From assembly GCF_004804275.1 (NCBI RefSeq), contig NZ_STGI01000020.1:32136-96135 (forward strand): a stretch of DNA of 64,000 bases. The letters are read 5' to 3'. The notes below the pieces were generated by a model. The model was not told where the DNA came from and made no database searches. It was given only the letters and a program-made list of their open reading frames with translations. Shown one piece after another: positions 58,053-64,000 of the stretch. The position numbers and the translations under genes were made by a program. Each line of letters opens with the position of its first letter. Positions within the stretch are counted from its first letter, which is position 1. Origin of the DNA: Herbaspirillum sp. ST 5-3 (GTDB lineage: Bacteria; Pseudomonadota; Gammaproteobacteria; Burkholderiales; Burkholderiaceae_D).

Positions 58053-59522
58053 TTACTTGAACTTCCATGCACGGACGTAATTGACTTCGTAGGAGTTGGT
58101 CTTCCCCTGCGGCGTCGAGTTGTCCGGCGTACCCGATGCGCTACCGAACCACAGGTCCAGCATGATGTACATCGGATCACTCATCGACACGTTCAGCGTC
58201 AGCACTTCCTTGCCATCGAAGTAATAGGTCTGCTTGTTCGCTTCCCACTTCACCGCATATTTGTGGAAGCCCGCTGAGAGGTCCATCCCGGTGTCATACT
58301 GGCGCGAGCCAACCAGCTGGCCGTCGGTATCGCCCTTCCACACGGTCGGTGCGTAGGCTTGCGGATGAGCAATGCCGTTGGCGTCCTTGAAACCCCACGG
58401 TGCAGCACCGCCTGCGTAGGCTTCCATCACGTCCATTTCAGGACGACGAGTGCCGACGTGGTTGAACAGCCAGAACGCCGGCCAGGTGCCCTTGCCTTGC
58501 GGCAGCTTGGCTTCGATTTCGAAGTAGCCGTAGGTCTGATAAAACTTGCCATCGGTGTCGATGGTGCGATTGAAGAAATTGCCACTGCCATCACGTTGCG
58601 GCCAGATCTTCAGTGTGCCGTTTTCAACCGTGTAGTTCTTGGTCGCGTTGGACGACTCATACCAGATATGGTCGTTCCACAGGCTGGTGTTGTAGCTGTT
58701 GAACTCTTCCGAGAAGCTGGAGGTGTACAAACTTGCATCCTGGCCGTACGGTCCGGCAGCGGTTGTCGTCGGTGCGGGTGCAGGTGCGGGTGCAGGTGCG
58801 GGTGCAGGTGCGGGTGCGGGTGCGGGTGCAGGTGCAGGTGCAGGTGCAGGTGCAGGAGCCGGGGCTGTGGTGGTTGTCGTTGCCGCATAATCGCAGACCT
58901 TGTCCGCACCTGGATACGGATCGCCGAACACTTCGTTCGTGCAGGCGATGGAACCCGTTGCAGTCTTGGTTGCGTACTTTCCATCCAAGCCATAACGTAC
59001 CTGGGCCGTTCCGGAGAACGAGCATGTACCGCCTTCAGTGGCGCACTGCGTCCATGTCGTTGACGGTGCAGGAGCCGGTGCCGGCGCAGGTGCGGGAGCC
59101 GGTGCCGGCGCAGGTGCGGGCGCCGGTGCGGGCGCAGGTGCAGGAGCGGGAGCCGGAGCAGGTGCCGTGGTTGTTGTCGTTGTCGCATAATCGCAGACCT
59201 TGTCCGCGCCCGGATACGGATCACCGAACACTTCGTTCGTGCAGGCGATGGAACCGGTTGCGGACTTGTAGGCGTACTTGCCGCTCAAACCATAACGCAC
59301 CTTCCGCGTTCCGGAAAATGAGCAGGTGCCGCCTTCAACCGCGCAGCGCGTCCAGCTGGTATAACTGGACGTCGTCGTCGCCAGCAGCGTCGAGTCTGCG
59401 TTGGCGGAAGTGTCCTGTGTTGCAACGTCTCCAGAGCCGCCGCCGCAAGCAGCAAGCAGCACCGCTGCGCATGCGGACGACAGCGCAGACACCGACAAAC
59501 GATGGAAAGATAAATTCGACAA
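58053..59522 (-). CDS. GH16 family glycoside hydrolase lipoprotein 2, with two cysteine modules
   Basis: A 489-residue predicted lipoprotein. TTG start at 59522 with AGGGGA five bases upstream, signal peptide with lipobox LAAC and lipidated C26. Two copies of a roughly 50-residue four-cysteine module (EGGTCSFSGT ... IACTNEVFGDPYPGADKVCD) follow, each trailed by a long Pro-Ala linker. The GH16 domain ends the protein, with E362-D364-E367 as the catalytic ExDxxE (RPEMDVMEAY). The modules probably bind carbohydrate or the cell wall; I do not know a Pfam name with certainty. An ATG at 59567 is in frame but would put 15 polar residues before the signal peptide. Confidence 0.85.
   Translation of the reverse strand: MSNLSFHRLSVSALSSACAAVLLAACGGGSGDVATQDTSANADSTLLATTTSSYTSWTRCAVEGGTCSFSGTRKVRYGLSGKYAYKSATGSIACTNEVFGDPYPGADKVCDYATTTTTTAPAPAPAPAPAPAPAPAPAPAPAPAPAPAPAPAPSTTWTQCATEGGTCSFSGTAQVRYGLDGKYATKTATGSIACTNEVFGDPYPGADKVCDYAATTTTTAPAPAPAPAPAPAPAPAPAPAPAPAPAPAPAPTTTAAGPYGQDASLYTSSFSEEFNSYNTSLWNDHIWYESSNATKNYTVENGTLKIWPQRDGSGNFFNRTIDTDGKFYQTYGYFEIEAKLPQGKGTWPAFWLFNHVGTRRPEMDVMEAYAGGAAPWGFKDANGIAHPQAYAPTVWKGDTDGQLVGSRQYDTGMDLSAGFHKYAVKWEANKQTYYFDGKEVLTLNVSMSDPMYIMLDLWFGSASGTPDNSTPQGKTNSYEVNYVRAWKFK
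58765..59364. repeat. Tandem duplication, two 300-bp units inside GH16-2
   Basis: Corresponding positions in the two units are exactly 300 bases apart, for example the ATAATCGCAG starting at 58887 and 59187. Each unit encodes one four-cysteine module plus a Pro-Ala linker built from a GGTGCG/GGTGCA hexamer array. The cysteine-module halves are nearly identical in DNA, which points to a recent duplication. Confidence 0.9.
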
Positions 59523-59574
59523 GATGGTCCCCTTTTCGGAATGAAATTTACTGATGTGGCTCAGCAAGAATTTC

Positions 59575-59604
59575 TTCTGAGCATTTCCGATCAGAAATAG
59601 TTCC
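59575..59604 (-). promoter_or_regulatory. ECF-like promoter element upstream of GH16-2
   Basis: On the minus strand GGAACT (59604-59599), 18 bases, TCAGAA (59580-59575). The spacer has the same length as in the GH16-1 element, and interior bases (ATTT near the start, CGG in the middle, GC before the -10) are also shared. Confidence 0.42.
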
Positions 59605-59746
59605 GCGGGGAATCTGCAAAAATGAACTTAATTTTTGTAACTCGCCGTTACAACTTGTCGATCTGTGAAGAATGAAAAATTTGGCACGATGCCGAGTGAG
59701 GACGCACTACTTTCGGTTATGCGCGCGCGATGTTGCAAGAAGGACC

Positions 59747-59792
59747 AAGAGCGCCTGCCAAAACGCTGCTACGCATTTTGACAGGCGCTCTT
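59747..59792 (-). terminator. Long hairpin after GH16-3
   Basis: Two 20-base arms (59747-59766 and 59773-59792) pair at 18 of 20 positions around a six-base loop. It begins about 47 bases after the GH16-3 stop. There is no long U-tract, so it may be a terminator or an mRNA-stabilising 3' structure. Confidence 0.6.
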
Positions 59793-59838
59793 AATGCTCA
59801 TTTCAGTAGGAGCGTCTGCAGCTTGCCGAGATGAGCTC

Positions 59839-60705
59839 TCAGTGCCGAGGAGCGTGCTGCCTGAGCTGCCAGGCCCGCACGTAGCTGACTTCGAAGGCAT
59901 TCGATTTTCCCTGCGGCGTTGTCTCGTCGGGTTCGCCGCTCGAGCTGCCGAACCACAGATCGACCATGATGTACATCGGGTCCGACATGCGCTCTGCCAC
60001 TTCCAGCACTTTCTTGCCGTCGAAGTAGAAAGTCTGTCCGTGCGGTTCCCACTTCACCGCATACTTGTGAAACTTGAGGGACAGGTCGGTGCCTGCGTCG
60101 AACTGTCGATTTGCGATTGAAATGCCTTCATCGCGCCACACGGTCATTCCATAGGCAGTCGGCCGCGCGACGCCAGCGTCATCGATCATGCCCCAGGGCT
60201 CGACGCCACCGGGATAAGCTTCCATGATGTCGATCTCGGGGCGTCGTTTGTCGGGATGCGCAAAGAGCCAAAAGGCCGGCCAGGTCCCCTTCCCGCGCGG
60301 GAGCTTCGCCTCGATTTCGAAATAGCCATAGGTCTGCTCGAACTTGCCGTCCGTGTCGAGCGTCCGGTTGAAGAACTTGCCGGACGCATCGCGCTGCGGC
60401 CAGATTTTGAGCATGCCGTGTTCGACCAGATAGTTCCTGGTCGGATTGGGCGTCTCGTACCAGGTGTGATCGTTCCAGCGTTGCCTGTCGAAGGTATCGA
60501 ACTCTTCCGCAAAGGTCAGCACATAGTCCGCGGCATCCTGCCCGAATGGCGACTTGGCGACCGGCTTCGCCGTCTTTTTCGCAACAGGAACGATAGCCGC
60601 CAGTGCGTCGCTGTTCACATTCACCTCGTCGCACGCGGCGGAAAAGACAATGGCGAGGCAGGCCGCAAGCAAGGCCGCATGATGAAGATGTTTTCTTACT
60701 CGCAT
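59839..60705 (-). CDS. GH16 family glycoside hydrolase lipoprotein 3
   Basis: A 288-residue predicted lipoprotein with the catalytic motif E157-D159-E162 (RPEIDIMEAY) and a GH16 domain closely related to the other two. The signal peptide ends in lipobox SAAC with lipidated C25. The next residue is Asp, the E. coli signal for retention in the inner membrane. There is no cysteine module and only a short Ala/Lys/Pro linker. Starts with ATG. It follows galE by 60 bases on the same strand and so may be cotranscribed with it. Confidence 0.88.
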   Translation of the reverse strand: MRVRKHLHHAALLAACLAIVFSAACDEVNVNSDALAAIVPVAKKTAKPVAKSPFGQDAADYVLTFAEEFDTFDRQRWNDHTWYETPNPTRNYLVEHGMLKIWPQRDASGKFFNRTLDTDGKFEQTYGYFEIEAKLPRGKGTWPAFWLFAHPDKRRPEIDIMEAYPGGVEPWGMIDDAGVARPTAYGMTVWRDEGISIANRQFDAGTDLSLKFHKYAVKWEPHGQTFYFDGKKVLEVAERMSDPMYIMVDLWFGSSSGEPDETTPQGKSNAFEVSYVRAWQLRQHAPRH

Positions 60706-60765
60706 GATCGATCCATGAGGATTGTCCCTGAGGCGCTGGCGATGATCACGCGCTCGTCATCGCGT

Positions 60766-61797
60766 TCAGTGCGTTTCATGAAACCCGTCGGGATTCATGC
60801 TCTGCCAGCGCCAGTGATCGGCGCACATTTCAGCGAGCCCTTTCTTCGCGCGCCAGTCGAGCACCCGCGCAGCCTGACTCGGATCGGCGTAGCACACCGC
60901 CACATCTCCCGGGCGACGATCAACGATCTGATAAGGTATCGAGCGGCCGCTTGCATCTTCAAACGCACGCACCATTTCAAGCACGCTGTAGCCGCGACCG
61001 GTGCCGAGGTTCAGGGTAAAACCCTGCTCGGAGCGGAACAGTTCGGCCAGCGCCGCCACATGGCCGCGCGCCAGGTCGACCACGTGGATGTAGTCGCGCA
61101 CGCCGGTGCCGTCCGGGGTCGGGTAATCATTGCCGAACACGGACAAGCGTTCGCGTCTGCCGATCGCGACTTGCGCGACATACGGCATCAGGTTATTCGG
61201 AATGCCGCGCGGGTCTTCGCCGATCAGTCCGCTGGGATGCGCGCCGGCAGGATTGAAGTAACGCAGCACCCCGATAGCCCACGAGGAGTCGGACTTCTCA
61301 AGGTCTTCCAGCACTTGCTCGACCATCAGCTTGGAACGTCCATACGGATTGGTGACGGAGAGCCGCGCCGACTCATTGATCGGCACCGATTCCGGATCGC
61401 CATAGACGGTGGCCGATGAGCTGAACAAGAATTTCTTGACGCCGGCATCGCGCAACGCCTGCAAGAGCGTGATCGATCCGGTGACATTGTTTTCGAAATA
61501 CGCCAGCGGATTCTCGACCGATTCACCGACCGACTTGAGTCCGGCAAAATGGATTGCGGCATCGATGCGATGCGTCTTCAGCAAGGCATTCAATGCCAGC
61601 CTGTCGCGCACATCGGCGTCGTAAAACGGGATGAGATGCCCGGTGATTTTCTCGACCCGCTTGAGCGATTCGATGGAGCTGTTGCACAGGTTGTCGAGCG
61701 CGACGACCGAGTGGCCGGCCTCGAGGAGTTCCACGCAGGTGTGCGAGCCGATGTAGCCCGCTGCGCCGGTAACCAGAATCGTTTTATGTGTCGTCAT
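60766..61797 (-). CDS. galE: UDP-glucose 4-epimerase
   Basis: Interconverts UDP-glucose and UDP-galactose for EPS assembly. NAD-binding VTGAAGYIGSHTCVELLEAG, the FSSSATVYGDPE motif and the YGRSKLMVEQ Tyr-x3-Lys are present. Length 343. Lies between the GMC oxidoreductase gene and GH16-3. Together with GalU it points to galactose in the polymer. Confidence 0.96.
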   Translation of the reverse strand: MTTHKTILVTGAAGYIGSHTCVELLEAGHSVVALDNLCNSSIESLKRVEKITGHLIPFYDADVRDRLALNALLKTHRIDAAIHFAGLKSVGESVENPLAYFENNVTGSITLLQALRDAGVKKFLFSSSATVYGDPESVPINESARLSVTNPYGRSKLMVEQVLEDLEKSDSSWAIGVLRYFNPAGAHPSGLIGEDPRGIPNNLMPYVAQVAIGRRERLSVFGNDYPTPDGTGVRDYIHVVDLARGHVAALAELFRSEQGFTLNLGTGRGYSVLEMVRAFEDASGRSIPYQIVDRRPGDVAVCYADPSQAARVLDWRAKKGLAEMCADHWRWQSMNPDGFHETH

Positions 61798-61875
61798 GTT
61801 GGAGAGTTCCAGAGCCTCGCCGCAGTGGCACCCGCTACGCGGGTGAACTGCTCCTGCGGCAAGACCTCGTTGCCG

Positions 61876-61913
61876 AAAAAAAGCACCTGCCCGGTGCGGC
61901 GCCCGGACAGGTG
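61876..61913 (-). terminator. Intrinsic terminator after the GMC oxidoreductase gene
   Basis: CACCTGTCCGG-type arm (61913-61903, minus) pairs with CCGGGCAGGTG (61894-61884) with one mismatch, followed by GC and a run of seven Ts (61882-61876). It separates the oxidoreductase from galE. Confidence 0.85.
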
Positions 61914-61957
61914 TTGCATCAATACCGACGCAGCTTCAACTCTCTCTTGGCGGTCTG

Positions 61958-63604
61958 TCAGGCCGCTTCTTCCGCCAAGTGAAGAGTGGATGTGCGTATC
62001 TGCGCAGCGATATGGTCGGACAGCCTGAAGGCCAACGCCGCCAGCGTGATGGTCGGGAAGTTCGCACCCGCGGTCGGAAACACCGAGCTGCCGGCAACGT
62101 ACAGATTGGACATGCCGTGCACCTTGCAGTCGCGGTCTACCACGCCGTACTTGGGCGAATCGTGCATGCGCGTCGTCCCCATGTGGTGCCACGTTCCTTC
62201 CAGGTCCGAAGGCCACTTCTTTCCTTCCATCGGCGGATCGAGTTCAACCTCGGCAACGCCGGTGCGCCGCATTTCTTCGGCCATGATTTCCAGCGTCCGG
62301 TCGATCGTGCGTTGCACGTTCCTGCCCAGACGCCAGTCCACGCGAACGCGGTTCATGCCGAGCTGGTCCTTCTGCGACGGCGACAGCATCACGCGGCTGT
62401 TCGGATCCGGTTCCGGTTCCACGATGAGCTGGAACTTCACGCCCTGGATCAGCCAGCGCGGCTGGAACAGACGGGTATAGCCGTAGCCGACGGTATCGAT
62501 CGGATGGGCGAACATGGTCAGGATGTCCTTGGTCAGGCTCCAGTCTTCCTGATCTTTCTGAAGCAGCGCCTGCTTGATCCTGAACAGCGCCTGCGCACCC
62601 TCGCTGCCTTCGCCCGGGAAGGTGGAGCAGAACCAGACGCGTGCGTTCAGCAGCTTCTCCTCGCGGAGCACGTCCTCGGTCAAGGCAAACTGATGCGCCA
62701 CATGTGTACCAAACGCAGCCACAGCCGAATTCATGTAGTGATACTTCACATCGGACAGCTTGTTGCGCGACCATTCCTTGGCCCAGCGGATGTTGCCGAC
62801 ATAGCGCCGTGGATGGTCCATGAAAAAGCGTCCGACCAGATCGTTGCCGTTGCCCAGGCCGCACGGCAAGACCTTGTTCGATGCCAGCAGCAGACGCGGA
62901 TTTTCAATGCCGCCGGTCGCGACGATATAGTATTTCGCGGACACTTCCATGTACTTGCCGGTCAGCGTGGCAACCTGGATGCGCGTCACCGTGTGTGCCG
63001 ACCTGTCCGTATCGATATTCGTCGCGTTCGCATACAGGAACACGCGAATGCGATCCGAGCGTTTCAGCGTTTCGCGATAGAGCTTGCCCATCCGCGCGGG
63101 CGGGCTGAACTGCGAAATGGTATCGCGCACCTTGCCTGTCACCAGCGGCAGTCGCCGCACGTCGGGACGGCCGATCGAGCGCTCCCAGAATTCCGGGTCG
63201 TAGTTGTTCGGGCCGAGCTTGAGCAGCGAGTGGGTGCGGTCATAGTAAGGCAGCAGTTCATCCAGGCTGAATGGCCAGCCGCTGTACGGAATCCAGTCCC
63301 GCTGTTCCAGGTCCCACGGGTCCAGCGGACGGCACCATCCACCCCAGCAATTGCTGCTGCCGCCGAGAAAACGGCTGCGGCTGCCGTCGGCAAAGTTGTA
63401 GCGCCATTCGCCCACATCTTCGCCGCGGTAGAGGTCGCGCGTGCCGTCGTCCGGTGAGAACCCACCGCTTTCGAGAAGGCAGACGTCGATCCCCTGCTTG
63501 TCCAGCTCCATTGCGAGCGTGATACCCGCAACGCCTGCGCCAATAATGCAGACAGTGGCCTGAACCGCAGTACCTTGTTCAACTCGTCGCGTATCGATAA
63601 ACAT
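61958..63604 (-). CDS. GMC family FAD-dependent oxidoreductase
   Basis: A 548-residue flavoprotein. The dinucleotide fold ATVCIIGAGVAGITLAMEL is near residues 15-33, GGSSNCWGGWCRPLD follows in the FAD-binding region, and the C-terminal motif DCKVHGMSNLYVAGSSVFPTAGANFPTIT (split here for length: positions about 500-530) is typical of GMC enzymes. No signal peptide. GMC enzymes oxidise alcohols, including sugar C1/C2/C6 hydroxyls. Its position between galE and a phosphomannomutase suggests action on an EPS sugar or lipid-linked intermediate. This is inference; the substrate is unknown. Confidence 0.85.
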   Translation of the reverse strand: MFIDTRRVEQGTAVQATVCIIGAGVAGITLAMELDKQGIDVCLLESGGFSPDDGTRDLYRGEDVGEWRYNFADGSRSRFLGGSSNCWGGWCRPLDPWDLEQRDWIPYSGWPFSLDELLPYYDRTHSLLKLGPNNYDPEFWERSIGRPDVRRLPLVTGKVRDTISQFSPPARMGKLYRETLKRSDRIRVFLYANATNIDTDRSAHTVTRIQVATLTGKYMEVSAKYYIVATGGIENPRLLLASNKVLPCGLGNGNDLVGRFFMDHPRRYVGNIRWAKEWSRNKLSDVKYHYMNSAVAAFGTHVAHQFALTEDVLREEKLLNARVWFCSTFPGEGSEGAQALFRIKQALLQKDQEDWSLTKDILTMFAHPIDTVGYGYTRLFQPRWLIQGVKFQLIVEPEPDPNSRVMLSPSQKDQLGMNRVRVDWRLGRNVQRTIDRTLEIMAEEMRRTGVAEVELDPPMEGKKWPSDLEGTWHHMGTTRMHDSPKYGVVDRDCKVHGMSNLYVAGSSVFPTAGANFPTITLAALAFRLSDHIAAQIRTSTLHLAEEAA

Positions 63605-63775
63605 TTTTCTTCTTCTTCCCTCGAGTGAAAAAAATCGCCTGAAAGTCGTGAATTCCGTTACGTCACCGCCGATTTCAAACCTCTTTGAAAATAGGCCTTT
63701 TCCGCGGAGACGTTTTGATATACGTTAGAGAATGTCCGTTCGTCCGTGGAAAGACCGCACGGCATCACGCGCCTG

Positions 63776-64000
63776 TCAGAAATCGAGCACCGCATCGGGC
63801 TTGCAGGCAAGGATGGCGCGCCGGAATTCCTCCTGGATGCGCTTCAATGCCTGTGCCGATTCGCCCTCGAAGCGCATCACCACCACCGGCGTGGTATTGG
63901 ACGAACGCGCCAGCCCGAATCCATCCGCATACTCCACCCGCAAGCCGTCGATCGTGACGATGTTCTGTGCTTCCGGGAAGCGCGCCTCCTGCTGCAGCTT
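63776..64000 (-). CDS. manB: Phosphomannomutase/phosphoglucomutase, C-terminal 74 residues (cut by window edge)
   Basis: Reverse-strand frame ending at TGA (63776-63778). The translated end contains VTIDGLRVEYADGFGLARSS, followed by NTTPVVVMRFEGES, the phosphate-binding RxSNTxP loop of the alpha-D-phosphohexomutase family. In an EPS locus it would make mannose-1-P (and glucose-1-P), feeding GDP-mannose for Gmd. ManB or AlgC naming is equally possible. The rest lies beyond the window. Confidence 0.88.
   Translation of the reverse strand, partial: KLQQEARFPEAQNIVTIDGLRVEYADGFGLARSSNTTPVVVMRFEGESAQALKRIQEEFRRAILACKPDAVLDF

Noticed and set aside
58765..59364. Possible CRISPR-like repeat array
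   Set aside because: Repeats are directly in frame, encode protein modules and Pro-Ala linkers, and have no unique spacers.
59682..59697. TGGCACG sequence resembling a sigma-54 -24 element
   Set aside because: No GC-containing -12 element at the right distance, and it lies on the strand opposite to the nearby genes.
61979..63457. A 492-codon plus-strand frame inside the GMC oxidoreductase gene
   Set aside because: Arg/His/Gln-rich shadow; the FAD motifs are on the minus strand.

Overview
The window reads as a chromosomal segment of a Gram-negative betaproteobacterium, most likely Burkholderiales and probably Oxalobacteraceae (a Herbaspirillum / Noviherbaspirillum-like lineage). The placement rests on gene order (era-rnc-DUF4845-lepB-lepA followed by mucD-mucB-rseA-rpoE and the fab cluster), on protein sequence style and on GC-rich codon use. 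I could not run a phylogenetic search. I see no tRNA, rRNA, insertion sequence, prophage or CRISPR array.

Region 1 (1-16.2 kb, minus strand) is housekeeping. It holds an overlapping lepA-lepB-DUF4845-rnc-era operon, then an envelope-stress unit (rpoE-rseA-mucB-mucD) with a well-formed sigma-E-type promoter in front of rpoE. The type II fatty-acid genes follow (rpmF, plsX, fabH, fabD, fabG, acpP, fabF), with a YgfX-like membrane protein between fabF and rpoE. Several intrinsic terminators separate the units. Region 2 (16.3-34.9 kb) mixes a plus-strand maf-methyltransferase pair, a minus-strand rluC-HAD-Rieske-S49 peptidase operon, rne with a long structured leader, chrA, a molybdenum cofactor set (moaA-mobA-moeA), a long CoA-transferase, a CNNM/CBS protein, rmuC and a truncated haemoglobin.

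Region 3 (35.3-64 kb) is a large exopolysaccharide (EPS) locus of Wzx/Wzy type. The plus-strand half encodes a polyprenyl-phosphate hexose-1-P transferase, a VanZ-like protein, GalU, Gmd, Fcl, a Wzy-like polymerase, a Wzx-like flippase, six glycosyltransferases (GT4, GT2, GT2, GT4, GT4, WecG/TagA) and an OafA-type acyltransferase with an SGNH tail. The minus-strand half encodes a polysaccharide deacetylase, another GT4 that is a paralogue of a plus-strand one, a CelD/FemAB-like GNAT protein, three related GH16 glycosidase lipoproteins, GalE, a GMC oxidoreductase and the end of a phosphomannomutase. Together these could supply UDP-Glc, UDP-Gal and GDP-L-fucose, start the repeat unit on a lipid, extend, acylate, flip and polymerise it, then trim it at the cell surface. 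The Wza/Wzc/Wzb export and co-polymerase genes and manC are not in the window.

The most unusual content is the GH16 trio. Two genes share a TTG start, a promoter-like element with identical spacing and duplicated terminators. One carries an exact-period 300-bp internal duplication encoding a four-cysteine module plus Pro-Ala linker, and another has a hexanucleotide repeat linker. The third has an Asp at +2 of the lipobox, which under the E. coli rule would hold it in the inner membrane.
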